Numbered from the stretch's first letter, positions 40,661-50,245 are shown. The stretch is DNA of 64,000 bases from Pleomorphomonas sp. (GCA_029976075.1 JARKNW010000082.1:1-64000), one strand, 5' to 3'. Translations and numbers: made by a program. The notes: generated by a model from the letters alone, not told the origin.

Positions 40661-41275
40661 ATGGCGGAGGGTGAGGTTGGCACGTCGATATCGTTCGGCG
40701 GCCGTCCGTGGCGTGTGCTCGACAGACAGGGCGATGCGGCGTTGCTGGTCACGGAAAAGATCATCGAGCAGCGGCCGTATCACGATGCCTACAAGGAGAT
40801 CACCTGGGCCGATTGCGCTCTCAGGACCTATCTCAATGGTGCGTTCTACGAGGGCTTCGGCGCGACCGATCGGGCGAGGATCGTTCCCGTCGTCAACAAG
40901 AACCTCGACAATCAATGGTACGGCACGAAGGGCGGCGAGGACACCGAAGACCGTGTGTTCCTCTTGAGCATGGAGGAGGTCGTCTGTCGCTATTTCGGCG
41001 ACAGCAGCGAGAAACTTCATAACCCTGGAAAGAAGCAGAGATATTGGTTCGAGAGAAAGGACGCCAACAACGGCAAGCGGACCGCCTGGCTTGAGGCGGG
41101 CGGCGGCATCTGGTGGTGGTGGCTTCGCTCGCCCGGCCGCGTGGGCGTCAAGGCCGTGTATGTCCACGGCGACGGCAACATCGGCATCCAGGGCAACAAC
41201 ATCCTGATAGGCAACCTTGCGGATGGACGGTGCACGGGCGGGGTTCGTCCGGCGCTTTGGATGAGGCTGGGTTAG
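40661..41275 (+). CDS. DUF6273-containing protein
   Basis: The 204 residues match DUF6273: an N-terminal SFGGRPWRVLDRQGDAALLVT, RTYLNGAFYEGF, VFLLSMEEV, then WWWWLRSPG near residues 149-157 and the end GGVRPALWMRLG. The domain is very common in Firmicutes surface or hypothetical proteins and uncommon in alphaproteobacteria, and distantly recalls C-type-lectin/formylglycine-type folds. No signal peptide is seen. It follows the TetR gene by 34 bases in the same direction. Function unknown. Confidence 0.7.
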   Translation: MAEGEVGTSISFGGRPWRVLDRQGDAALLVTEKIIEQRPYHDAYKEITWADCALRTYLNGAFYEGFGATDRARIVPVVNKNLDNQWYGTKGGEDTEDRVFLLSMEEVVCRYFGDSSEKLHNPGKKQRYWFERKDANNGKRTAWLEAGGGIWWWWLRSPGRVGVKAVYVHGDGNIGIQGNNILIGNLADGRCTGGVRPALWMRLG

Positions 41276-41286
41276 GGATAGGGCGC

Positions 41287-41568
41287 GCTATATAGGCGGC
41301 GTGCCCCTTTCTGCCCGAGGTCCTCGCTTTCACAAGGATGACAGATTTATATAAATGAAACAGTTATATAGGCCGCTCGCAAGTACCGCGTGGTGCGGCG
41401 CCTAATAATGGCGTTGTGTGCGTTGCTGCCTGAGGCGTCTGCTTTTGCAGCGATGGAAGAATGGAATATAAAACAAGCGGATAGGTTGGCACCCTCTATA
41501 TAAATCTGTCATCCTTGCGAAAGCGAGGACCTCAGGACGACAAGAGTGCACGGCCTATATCAGGCTCC
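41287..41568. repeat. Repeat family B, copy 10 (long spacer)
   Basis: Left stem CCTCGCTTTCACAAGG, right stem CCTCGCTTTCGCAAGG. TATATAAA follows the left arm and again precedes the right arm. About 170 bases lie between the arms. It fills the 340-base gap between the DUF6273 and helicase-like genes. Confidence 0.75.
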
Positions 41569-41615
41569 CCTGAGCCAGCCACCGCAACGCTCGGCATCGC
41601 GGTGGCCGCTGACCG

Positions 41616-42350
41616 TTACGCCACGTTCTGCAACTGCGCTTCGCCGCCCTGCAGGAAGCAGGCCTTGGTGAAGAGGCCGAGATCGACGAGGTTGGGCAGG
41701 CGGATGTCGCCGATATCCGGCAGGCGCTTCATGTCGGGATCGAAGCGACGGTCGATCTGCGAAAGGAAGCCGAGGATCAGGCCCTTGTCCCGCGTGAAGG
41801 CGCCGAGCGCCGCCACCTGATCGGCGAGCGGCGGCTTGCTGCGCTGCTGGTCGAGGATCTGCAGATAGTCGATCACCGCCACCGAGCCCGCCGCCGCGTC
41901 GGCCATGTGAGCCATGATGAGATCGGCGGCGATCGCCTCGCTGGTGACCACCTCCACCTTGCCCGCGAGATCGGGCGGCGTCACGAGCTTGGCAAGATGG
42001 CCGCGCGCCTGCGGCTCGGTGAACTCCAGCGTGAAGAACACCGCCCGGCGGCCGGCGCGCACCGCATCGAGCAGCAGCTCAAGGCCAAGCAGCGTCTTGC
42101 CCTGTCCGGGGCGGCCGGCCAGCAGCAAGAGGTCGCCGTCGTCGAGGCGGGAGAGGATGCTGGCCGACTTGCTGCCCGACATGCTGGCCGACAGGGCGCC
42201 GGCGGCCATGCTGGCGGAGAGCTGGCTCCAGCGGGCAAAGCCTTCGTCGCGGGCGACCCGGTCGAGCGCTTCGTGGAGCGGCAGATTACCGGCGCGGGCC
42301 ATCAGCCTGGCGCGGCGTTTCAGTTGGAAAATCGGCGCAGAGAGTTTCAT
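41616..42350 (-). CDS. Stand-alone DnaB-like RecA-fold ATPase
   Basis: The 244-residue protein has Walker A GRPGQGKT (residues 79-86), an acidic FFTLEFTEPQ near residue 107, Walker B VAVIDYLQIL (157-166) and a sensor-like LGFLSQIDRR near residue 193, the order of the DnaB/KaiC/RadA RecA fold. The N-terminal primase-binding domain of DnaB is absent; instead residues 1-45 form a charged helix region (LKRRARLMARAGNLPLHEAL). It is therefore not the replicative helicase. GGAGG precedes the ATG. Role unknown. Confidence 0.75.
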   Translation of the reverse strand: MKLSAPIFQLKRRARLMARAGNLPLHEALDRVARDEGFARWSQLSASMAAGALSASMSGSKSASILSRLDDGDLLLLAGRPGQGKTLLGLELLLDAVRAGRRAVFFTLEFTEPQARGHLAKLVTPPDLAGKVEVVTSEAIAADLIMAHMADAAAGSVAVIDYLQILDQQRSKPPLADQVAALGAFTRDKGLILGFLSQIDRRFDPDMKRLPDIGDIRLPNLVDLGLFTKACFLQGGEAQLQNVA

Positions 42351-42555
42351 CGCAACCTCCGTCACGAGCCAGACGCAACCCCTCCGCATGCGACGCCCGA
42401 ACAGATAGTTCGACGATGGTGGACGCCCTGCATGTGCGATGCTTTCCCGTATGGAGGGAGGAGGCGCGGGCCGCGCCTGCGGGGAGGTTAGCGAGCGCGG
42501 CGATTCCAGGCAAGCGGTGGAGGCCGCGACGATGGCGGACGGGCTGTCGAAAGGC

Positions 42556-43521
42556 TCAGTCGCGCTCGCCGCGTCCGATCCGGATCGTGTCCTTCGGATA
42601 AAGCCCGATGACCTCGAAATATTCCTGACTGAACCTTGCGAGGTTGCTGAAGCCCCACTTGGTCGCCGCTTCCCGGACGGTAGCCGCCTTGCCGGAGAGC
42701 AGGTCGCGCCGCGCACCTTCGATGCGACCGGTTTTCAGGAGGCTGTGGGGCGACAGGTTCAGATGCTTGCGAAAGCCGTCCTGCAAGGCGCGTACGCTGA
42801 TGTCGAGCGCGTTTGCCAGGTTGTGGATGGTCAGCGGCTCGGTCTGAGTGTTGATCATGTCGACGGCACGCATCACGTTGCGCCTGGATATGGTGACCTT
42901 CTCGTCGCGGATGGGATCGACGCCTCCGGCGATCAGCTCGGCTATGCCCACGAAGGTGGCCTCCTGGATGAGCTTCAGGCTCGCCTCCGAATAAATGCAG
43001 TCCGCGAGGCTGCTGAAGTTCTCCCGATAGCGGTTCGACAGGGCCTGGATCAGGCAGCCGAAGCCGCCGCCGAGCGAGAAGCCGCGGATGCCCGACCATC
43101 CGGTGGGCGGCTTCTCCAGGTAACGCCGCAGGGTCTCGTCGAACGTGGCGCGTTCGATCTTGATCACCGACATGGCGGTAGCCTCGGTCGACGTGTAGCC
43201 GATGGCGTGCCCCGCCGTGTAGACGAAGCCGATGTCACGGGAGAGCTGATAGGTGCCGTATCTGGTCCGGATATCGTAGCTACCGCGAGTGCGCGTTTTT
43301 ATGATGATGTGATCGGCATCGGACTCAAACGAAGATGTCAGACTGCTCGCCCAAGTGTCGCAAAGCGAAACAGCATCATTCCCATATTGCGATAGTCTCA
43401 AGGCAAACTTCGTCCCTGCCAGTGTCTCCAGCTTGAAGGGGGACTCATAAACTTTTGAGAGCATACTCTCGACATCGTTTATGTCGCGATATGTGCTTTC
43501 GGTGTGCGTCATGGAAGACAT
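42556..43521 (-). CDS. AraC-family regulator, tandem copy 1
   Basis: About 321 residues from the ATG at 43521; a longer start (TTG at 43593) is possible. The C-terminal double HTH (about 220-315) has VRALQDGFRKHLNLSPHSLL and WGFSNLARFSQEYFEVIGLYP, the AraC signature. The N-terminal part resembles the AraC-binding-like domain (IRTRYGTYQLSRDIGFVYTA). It is strongly similar to the neighbouring gene 43612-44589, most of all in the DNA-binding half, so they arose by tandem duplication. Confidence 0.82.
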   Translation of the reverse strand: MSSMTHTESTYRDINDVESMLSKVYESPFKLETLAGTKFALRLSQYGNDAVSLCDTWASSLTSSFESDADHIIIKTRTRGSYDIRTRYGTYQLSRDIGFVYTAGHAIGYTSTEATAMSVIKIERATFDETLRRYLEKPPTGWSGIRGFSLGGGFGCLIQALSNRYRENFSSLADCIYSEASLKLIQEATFVGIAELIAGGVDPIRDEKVTISRRNVMRAVDMINTQTEPLTIHNLANALDISVRALQDGFRKHLNLSPHSLLKTGRIEGARRDLLSGKAATVREAATKWGFSNLARFSQEYFEVIGLYPKDTIRIGRGERD

Positions 43522-43611
43522 GTATCTATTCTTTACTAGGCTCATATTTGCATTTGCCGCGTCCCACTTCGATTCACGAACGGAGGGCAGCAAGGCCCGG
43601 GCACGATCCGC

Positions 43612-44589
43612 TCAATCGCCGCTCCAGAGCCTCAGGGTGTCCCTGGGGTACTTGCCCACGACCTCGAAATATTCCTGATTGAACCTTGCGAGGTTGCTGA
43701 AGCCCCACTTGGCCGCTGCTTCCCGGACGGTGGCCGCCTTGCCGGAGAGCAGGTCGCGTCGTGCGCCCTCGATGCGGCCGGTCTTCAGCAGGCTGTGGGG
43801 CGACATGTTGAGATGCTTGCGAAAGCCGTCCTGCAAGGCGCGTACGCTGATGCCCAAGGCGCTCGCCAGATCGTGGATGGTCAGCGGCTCGGTCTGATTG
43901 TTGATCATCTCGACGGCGCGCATCACGTTGCGCCTGGATATGGTGACCTTCTCGCCGCGGACGGGATCGACACCACTGGCGATCAGCTCGGCTATGGCCA
44001 CGATGGCGGCTTCCTGGATGAGCTTCAGGCTCATCTCGGAAAAATTGCACTCTGCGAGGCTGCTGAAGTTCTCCCGATAGCGGTTCGACAGGGCCTGGAT
44101 CAGATAGCCGAAGCCGCCGCCGAGCGTGAAGCCGTGGATGCCCGACCACTTGGCGGGCGGCTTTTCCGAATAACGCCGAAGGGTCTCGTCGAACATGGCG
44201 CGCTCGATCTGGATGGTCGAGATGGCCGTTGCCTTGGTCGTCGCGTAGCCGATGGCGTGCCCCGCCGTGTAGACGAAGCCGATGTCATGGGAGAGCTGAT
44301 AGCTGTCGTTCCATGTCTGGATGTCGTAGCCGCCGCGCGACCGGGTCTTGATGACGATGTCATCGTTGTCAGATTCGAAGGAGGAAGCTATGCCGCTGGT
44401 GTAGCTGTCGCAAAGCGAAAACGCATGATTGCCGAACTTCGACATTCTGAAAATGAAGTCGGAGTCCTCCAGTCTCTCGAGTTTGACTGGTGCATCATAG
44501 ATGTTTGACAGAAGAAACCTGAGTTCCCCCAAGTTGCGGTAGAGGCTCTGGAAGCTCGTCTGGCCGGACCCGCTATTTGTACTGGCCAT
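43612..44589 (-). CDS. AraC-family regulator, tandem copy 2
   Basis: The 325-residue paralogue of the downstream AraC gene has the same order: N-terminal sensing domain (IQTWNDSYQLSHDIGFVYTA) and C-terminal AraC HTH pair (DISVRALQ equivalent GISVRALQDGFRKHLNMSP; WGFSNLARFNQEYFEVVG). The DNA-binding halves differ at only a few positions while the sensing halves differ much more. This points to related operators with different ligands. Upstream is an unusually long non-coding region. Confidence 0.84.
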   Translation of the reverse strand: MASTNSGSGQTSFQSLYRNLGELRFLLSNIYDAPVKLERLEDSDFIFRMSKFGNHAFSLCDSYTSGIASSFESDNDDIVIKTRSRGGYDIQTWNDSYQLSHDIGFVYTAGHAIGYATTKATAISTIQIERAMFDETLRRYSEKPPAKWSGIHGFTLGGGFGYLIQALSNRYRENFSSLAECNFSEMSLKLIQEAAIVAIAELIASGVDPVRGEKVTISRRNVMRAVEMINNQTEPLTIHDLASALGISVRALQDGFRKHLNMSPHSLLKTGRIEGARRDLLSGKAATVREAAAKWGFSNLARFNQEYFEVVGKYPRDTLRLWSGD

Positions 44590-45339
44590 TTCCTCCCCTC
44601 GTGGGCAACGTTTCGGTCGGGTTGGTATAAGAATGCATACGGAAACGCGTTGGCAATGATCTGATCATTGCCTTGTGCTTAGTTGCGTCAGGGTTATTTC
44701 TATCTCTCGATACCACACACGGGACAAAAGTCACTGTCAAATGAATGGAGCACAATTAATTTCCTAATTAGCAATCCATGTTTTAGATCGTCGCATTCAT
44801 GGCTTGCGATAAATGGACCTGATACTTCCTATTGAGTATCAATTGCGTGTATTTTTGACGCTCGTCGATGCTTCGAATGAAACGTTTCCGCGCGGCACGC
44901 GGGTGTCGCGGCCATTCTGCATCCCATGGTAGTTTTGACGAGGGAATCAGCGAGGCAGGATTGGTGATACTTCACGTGTTAAATCGCCATTGTGAAGCCG
45001 TGACCTGGGCACCTGCGTCTAAACCATTGTGATATCATAATAATACAAAATGCGCGGGACTGCACAAAATGCGCATTAGCGAGAATATAGTAAATTTCCG
45101 GTTACTGTAAGCCGAGGTGAGGAAATCGAGACCGGGGTCGGGCTGGCTTGTCCCATTTCGTTTCCGGTCGCTCCGCGCCTGCGGTGTTTGGCTCCTATAT
45201 TACGCGTATAGGTTGCCGTCAAGCCGGTCGATCCGGCTCGCAACAGTTCCCTGCGTATTCGGGAGGGCATCGCGGCGCTTTCGATCGTCTTTCATCGCGC
45301 TTTCGCTGGAGCGATGGCAGAAAGGTTGGGGGTCACGAC
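44590..45339. other. 750-base AT-richer non-coding region with a direct repeat
   Basis: No convincing gene is present. ACAAAATGCGC occurs twice (45045-45055 and 45064-45074), 19 bases start to start, about two helical turns, as expected for an AraC-type site. TGATATCA lies just before at 45030-45037. The region separates the AraC pair from the HD-GYP gene and should hold both promoters. Confidence 0.5.
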
Positions 45340-46116
45340 ATGGGTAGACGATATTCGACGAGCGAAGCTTCAGAAGCCGCTGAAGATCCTCCTCCGAATA
45401 CTTTGCCGGCGCATACAGTTTATGGGCGTAATGCCGATGTCTCCGGAATGAGTTTTCCGGAACGACGCACAGCGCTGCTCATCCATTTGGCCCTGACCAA
45501 CAGCGATTGCGATATTGCCACCATCCGGTTGGTCTATCAGTATCTCGGGGATGCCGACGTCATCCCGTTGCTCACCGAGCTCAGGCGCGAGCGCGCCTTC
45601 ACATTCTCTCACTCTTTGCGAACAATGAAGTTCGCGTTGATCATTGCCCGGCGGATGGACATCGATCTCCGGGAATGCGCGACGCTATGCGTCGGGGCGT
45701 TGCTGCACGATGTCGGCAAGCTCGCCGTGGCCGCCCACATTCTGCGGCTGCCCCGACAGCTTCGTCCGGTCGAGATCGACAAGATCAGGACGCATCCCGA
45801 GGCGGGATACGAGAGCATTTGCGACAAGCGGATTTTCGGCTGGAACGTCATTCTCGACATCGTTCGCCACCACCATGAATATCTCGATGGCACCGGCTAT
45901 CCGCTCGGACTGACCGGACAGCGGATTTCCCTGAGGACGCGCTGCGTCACGGTCAGCGACATCTATAGTGCCCTGACCGAAAACCGGCCCTATCGCGCGG
46001 CGCTGAGCCAGGACGCCGCCTTCCACATTCTCGATGAGATGGTGGGCCTGGGCAAACTCGACGGTGATGTCGTCGGGGCCCTGCGCAAGGGGCTTCTGGC
46101 CGAGCCAATCCGCTAG
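45340..46116 (+). CDS. HD-GYP domain protein (predicted c-di-GMP phosphodiesterase)
   Basis: The 258 residues carry HSLRTMKFALIIARRM near residue 89, the metal pair LLHDVGKLAV near residues 123-132, THPEAGYESI, and the GYP segment HHHEYLDGTGYPLGLTGQ near residues 186-203 followed by SDIYSALTENRPYR. All metal-binding and GYP positions are present, so hydrolysis of c-di-GMP is expected. The N-terminal 85 residues have no recognised sensor domain. It lies just upstream of the receptor array on the same strand. The ATG at 45340 follows a GGGGG ribosome site. Confidence 0.85.
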   Translation: MGRRYSTSEASEAAEDPPPNTLPAHTVYGRNADVSGMSFPERRTALLIHLALTNSDCDIATIRLVYQYLGDADVIPLLTELRRERAFTFSHSLRTMKFALIIARRMDIDLRECATLCVGALLHDVGKLAVAAHILRLPRQLRPVEIDKIRTHPEAGYESICDKRIFGWNVILDIVRHHHEYLDGTGYPLGLTGQRISLRTRCVTVSDIYSALTENRPYRAALSQDAAFHILDEMVGLGKLDGDVVGALRKGLLAEPIR

Positions 46117-46226
46117 AGGCGGTTCCGATCACTGACGATCCATGCCGGCGGGAACCAGCATCGATCGCCAGTTCGGTCCGCGCATAAATTTAGCCGGGTA
46201 ATATCTATTGAAAAGGAGAGCTTGCC

Positions 46227-47903
46227 GTGTCGTTCAAGAATCTAGCCTTGCAGTGGAAAGTCATCAGCCTCCTGGCCCTGCTGGCCATCGTGTCCTTTGG
46301 CGTCATCGTTTTCGCAGGTAACCAGATCAATGCGGTCAATGACTTGAACGGCAAGATCATCGACGGCCCGGCCGCGACGACGACGGCGCTCGCCAGAACC
46401 AACCGCGACCTTCGCCATGCCGAAGCCGGTTTCCTCGCCTCCGTCATCGCCAGTACGCCGGAGGAAGTGAGCGCCGCCGAGGCGATCGTCACCAAGGCGA
46501 TGGCGAGCTATGTCGAGCAGAACGCCAAGGCCGCCCAGACCTTCCCGGCCGGCGCCCTCAAGATCGGCGATATTCTCCAGAAGGCACAAGGGGCTGTCTC
46601 CGCCTGCAAGGAGGCCGTGGCGCAAGTGAAGGGCGGCGCGCCGGCCGTCAAGACCATGCAAGCCGCCTGCATTTCCGAGATCGACGCGACGGTCGCCATT
46701 TCCTCGGAGTTCAATAACTCGGTCATTGCCGAGGAAGAAAGGCTCGACAAGGAAGCCGACGTCATCGCCAATCAGGCTGCCATCCAGGCCGGCATCGTCA
46801 TGGTGGTCAGTTGTGTCGTGGTGATCGGCCTCGCCATCCTGGCGACGCGGCGCTACATCGTCACGCCCGTCAAGCAAAGCCTGAATGTCATGGAGTCGCT
46901 GGGGCGCGGCGAACTTCAGGTGGACGTGCCGCATGCCGACCGCAAGGACGAGGTGGGCGCCATCGCCAGTTCGCTTCTGAAGCTCAGGGCCGATCTGCGG
47001 GCCGCCGAGACCGCTCGCGAGGAGCAGAAGAAGGCCGAGGAGATCGCCCATCAGGTGACGCAGCGTCGCAACGAGGTCGGCGTGCGCTTCGTCGAGGAAA
47101 TGCAGAGCGTCGCCGCCGATTTCGCCCAGACCTCGGACGAGGTGGCCGAGAGTGCCCGGGGACTGTCGGCCACTGCCGAGGAGACCGCCCGTCAGGCGCA
47201 GGCCGTCGCCGCCGCCGCCGAGGAGGCCGCCACCAACGTGCAGACGGTGGCTGCCGCCTCCGAGGAAATGGCCGTGTCGGTCAGGGAGATTTCCACCCAG
47301 GTGACCCATTCCGCCCAGATCGCCGACAGTGCCTACCAGGAAGCGCAGGCCTCCAATGAGCGGATCGCCAGTCTTGCCACCGCCGCCGCGGCGATCGGCG
47401 ATGTCATCAACCTGATCCGTGGCATCGCCGACCAGACCAACCTCTTGGCCCTCAACGCCACCATCGAAGCGGCGCGGGCCGGCGAGGCGGGCAAGGGCTT
47501 CGCGGTGGTGGCCGCCGAGGTGAAGCAGCTCGCCGACCAGACCTCCAAGGCGACGCAGGAGATCGAGGTCAAGGTCTCGGAAATCCAGACGGCGACAGAC
47601 GGTACCGTCAGCTCGATGTCGGAGATCATCAAGACCATCGGCGGCATCAAGGACGCGTCGGCGGCCATCGCCAGCGCCATCGAGCAGCAGGGCGCCACCA
47701 CCGGCGAGATCGCCCGCAACTGCCAGCAGGCGGCGGTCGGCACCACGCAGGTGACGCAGAACATCTCCGGCGTCGGTCAGGCGGCGGAAATGACCGGTTC
47801 GGCCTCGACGCAACTGATGACCATGTCGAACGGACTGTCGCAGAAGGCGGCCGACCTCAAGGTGTCCGTCCAGACCTTCATGAAGGATCTCTCGGCCGCC
47901 TGA
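46227..47903 (+). CDS. Methyl-accepting chemotaxis protein, tandem copy 1
   Basis: The 558-residue receptor has TM1 (about 11-30), a periplasmic helical sensor (31-185), TM2 (about 187-206), HAMP (about 208-262) and a long cytoplasmic signalling domain with the hairpin tip [20 protein letters not shown] near residue 397. Two cysteines in the sensor (127 and 148) are conserved in all three tandem copies. There is no C-terminal CheR-tether pentapeptide. The start is GTG after AAAAGGAGAG. It is the first of three consecutive paralogues. Confidence 0.9.
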   Translation: MSFKNLALQWKVISLLALLAIVSFGVIVFAGNQINAVNDLNGKIIDGPAATTTALARTNRDLRHAEAGFLASVIASTPEEVSAAEAIVTKAMASYVEQNAKAAQTFPAGALKIGDILQKAQGAVSACKEAVAQVKGGAPAVKTMQAACISEIDATVAISSEFNNSVIAEEERLDKEADVIANQAAIQAGIVMVVSCVVVIGLAILATRRYIVTPVKQSLNVMESLGRGELQVDVPHADRKDEVGAIASSLLKLRADLRAAETAREEQKKAEEIAHQVTQRRNEVGVRFVEEMQSVAADFAQTSDEVAESARGLSATAEETARQAQAVAAAAEEAATNVQTVAAASEEMAVSVREISTQVTHSAQIADSAYQEAQASNERIASLATAAAAIGDVINLIRGIADQTNLLALNATIEAARAGEAGKGFAVVAAEVKQLADQTSKATQEIEVKVSEIQTATDGTVSSMSEIIKTIGGIKDASAAIASAIEQQGATTGEIARNCQQAAVGTTQVTQNISGVGQAAEMTGSASTQLMTMSNGLSQKAADLKVSVQTFMKDLSAA

Positions 47904-47914
47904 TCCGCGATGAC

Positions 47915-47951
47915 GGCTTCCCCGGGTGGTGTAGGCGCCCCCGGGGAAGCC
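47915..47951 (+). terminator. Hairpin after MCP copy 1 (possible terminator or attenuator)
   Basis: GGCTTCCCCGGG/CCCGGGGAAGCC is a perfect 12-bp stem, but no run of T follows, so it may stabilise the message or reduce read-through rather than terminate fully. Confidence 0.55.
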
Positions 47952-47999
47952 GCGCCTCCTGCACGCCATCCCGATTGAAGACGTTTCCAGGAACTCATG

Positions 48000-48287
48000 A
48001 TGTCAGTGACCCAGTTGCCACTCACCGAAGATAGCAAGACCCGGCTGTACGGCCATGCCGACACGCTGCTCCTCGACGCGCTCGATCGCTTCTCGCAGGA
48101 GTTCGGCGCCATCCAGGCGTTCACGCAGTCGGAGACCATCGATCGTTGCGCCGAACTGCTCCGCAAGGGACGCACGTTGGTAAACGCCTGCCCGATCGAA
48201 ACCGACCAGGGCATTCGGGTGCGTCACCTGATGCTGACGCTGGCCGCCTCCATCACCCAGGTGATAGCCCGCCAGGTGGAACAGTAG
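48000..48287 (+). CDS. Small soluble protein inside the chemoreceptor array
   Basis: The 95-residue, mostly helical protein (MSVTQLPLTEDSKTRLYGHA, LLLDALDRFSQEFGAIQAFTQ, ETIDRCAELLRKG) has no signal peptide. AGGA lies 7 bases before the second of two adjacent ATGs (47997 and 48000). It sits between receptor copies 1 and 2 on the same strand, so a role with the receptors is possible. I recognise no family. Confidence 0.55.
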   Translation: MSVTQLPLTEDSKTRLYGHADTLLLDALDRFSQEFGAIQAFTQSETIDRCAELLRKGRTLVNACPIETDQGIRVRHLMLTLAASITQVIARQVEQ

Positions 48288-48554
48288 GGCGTGCCGGGGC
48301 GGCATTCGGGGCTCGTTCCCCAGCCCCTTGCCATCGCTCGGTATTTCCAGAAAATCAGAGTCCAGTTTTAGTTCGGCTTGCTCTGGAAATCGCAATTTCG
48401 AAGTATTCGACTAAAGGTGGTGTTCCGATCTAAATACATCCTAAAAAATACCTAAATACGGGCGAATTTTATCTATATTGTTCACTTCACGTTATCGCGC
48501 CGGGGCTATCAGCTTAACTCGTGAGCTAATTGATATCCAAAAGGAGCGCGTGTC

Positions 48555-50231
48555 GTGTCGTTCAAAAATCTGGCCCTGCAGTGGAAAGTTATTTCGCTGC
48601 TGGCGTTGCTCGCCGCCGTTTCATTTGGCGTTATCGTTTACGCAGGGACGCAGATTGAAGCCGTCAATACAATCAACGGACAGATCATCGAAGGTCCCGC
48701 GTCGGCCACGGTGGCGCTTTCGCGCTGCAATCGCGATCTCCGTCAGGCCGAGGCCGGGCTCCTGGCGTCGATCGTAGCCAAGACGCCCGACGAGGTGAGT
48801 GCCGCCGAGGCGATGGTCACCAAGGCGATGGCCAGCTACGAAGAGCAGAATGCCGCCGCCGCCAAGGCCTTCCCCTCCGGCGCCACCCAGATCGCCACCA
48901 TTCTCCAGAAGGCGAAGAGCACCGTGGCCGCCTGCAAGCAGGTTGTCGACAAGGCCCGGGCGAGCGATGAAGCCTTCACGACCATGCAGGAAAGCTGCCT
49001 TGCCGACCTGGACGCGGCGGCGGCGGCCTCGTCGGCCTTCAATGGAACCATCGTTGCCGAAAAGCAGCGGCTCGACCTTGCCACGGATGTCGTCGCCCGC
49101 AACTCGGAGCTGACGTCCGGCGGCATCATGGTGATCGGCAGCCTCGTGGTGATCGGCCTTGCCATCCTGGTGGCCCGGCGGTCGATCGTCGGCCCGGTGA
49201 AGGATTCCCTCGGCGTCATGGAATCGCTGGGGCGGGGCGAACTCGACGTCGAGGTGCCACATGCCGAACGCAAGGACGAGGTGGGCGCCATCGCCGGGGC
49301 GCTCCTGAAGCTCAAGGCCGACCTGCAACATGCCGCCCAGATCCGGCGGGACCATGAGAAGGCGCAGGAAGCGGCCAATGCGCAGGTGAAGCACCGCAAC
49401 GAGGTGGGCGACCGCTTCGTCGAGGAGATGCAGGGCGTCGCCGCCGATTTCGCCCAGACCTCGGACGAGGTGGCCGAAAGCGCTCGTGGCCTGTCGGCCA
49501 CCGCCGAGGAAACCGCCCGTCAGGCCCAGGCCGTCGCCGCCGCCGCTGAGGAAGCCGCCACCAACGTGCAGACGGTGGCCGCCGCTTCCGAGGAAATGGC
49601 CGTGTCGGTGCGAGAAATCTCCACCCAGGTCACCCACTCGGCGTCGATTGCCGACAGCGCCTTCCAGGAGGCTCAGGCCTCCAACGAGCGGATCGCCACG
49701 CTGGCCTCGGCGGCGGCGGCCATCGGCGACGTCATCAGCCTGATCCGCGGCATCGCCGACCAGACCAACCTCCTGGCCCTCAACGCCACCATCGAAGCGG
49801 CACGGGCCGGCGAGGCCGGCAAGGGCTTTGCCGTGGTGGCCGCCGAGGTGAAGCAGCTCGCCGACCAGACGTCGCGGGCGACGCAGGAGATCGAGGTGAA
49901 GGTCTCGGAAATCCAGACCGCCACCAACGGCACCGTCAGTTCGATGTCGGAGATCATCAAGACGATCGGCGGCATCAAGGAAGCGTCGGCGGCGATCGCC
50001 AGCGCCATCGAGGAGCAGGGCGCCACCACCGACGAGATCGCCCGCAACTGCCAGCAGGCAGCCGTCGGCACCTCGCAGGTGACGCAGAACATCTCCGGTG
50101 TCGGTCAGGCGGCGGAGATGACCGGTTCGGCCTCGACGCAGTTGATGACCATGTCGAATGGACTGTCGCAGAAGGCGGCCGATCTCAAGGTATCGGTCGA
50201 AACCTTCGTGAAGAATCTCGCCACCGTCTGA
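48555..50231 (+). CDS. Methyl-accepting chemotaxis protein, tandem copy 2
   Basis: The 558 residues are laid out as in copy 1 and begin with the same [20 protein letters not shown]. The signalling domain is nearly identical to copies 1 and 3, while the periplasmic sensor has diverged. The cysteines at 127 and 148 are conserved, and an extra one is at 58 (ALSRCNRDL). GTG start after AAAAGGAGCG. Confidence 0.9.
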   Translation: MSFKNLALQWKVISLLALLAAVSFGVIVYAGTQIEAVNTINGQIIEGPASATVALSRCNRDLRQAEAGLLASIVAKTPDEVSAAEAMVTKAMASYEEQNAAAAKAFPSGATQIATILQKAKSTVAACKQVVDKARASDEAFTTMQESCLADLDAAAAASSAFNGTIVAEKQRLDLATDVVARNSELTSGGIMVIGSLVVIGLAILVARRSIVGPVKDSLGVMESLGRGELDVEVPHAERKDEVGAIAGALLKLKADLQHAAQIRRDHEKAQEAANAQVKHRNEVGDRFVEEMQGVAADFAQTSDEVAESARGLSATAEETARQAQAVAAAAEEAATNVQTVAAASEEMAVSVREISTQVTHSASIADSAFQEAQASNERIATLASAAAAIGDVISLIRGIADQTNLLALNATIEAARAGEAGKGFAVVAAEVKQLADQTSRATQEIEVKVSEIQTATNGTVSSMSEIIKTIGGIKEASAAIASAIEEQGATTDEIARNCQQAAVGTSQVTQNISGVGQAAEMTGSASTQLMTMSNGLSQKAADLKVSVETFVKNLATV

Positions 50232-50245
50232 CGGCGATGCTCGAC

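Noticed and set aside
45148-45339. N-terminal extension of the HD-GYP protein from 45148
   Set aside because: Arginine/serine/glycine-rich without conserved features; a better ribosome site lies at 45340.
46242-47969. 575-residue open frame antisense to MCP copy 1
   Set aside because: Glycine/histidine/leucine-rich shadow of the receptor gene; similar shadows exist opposite copies 2 and 3.
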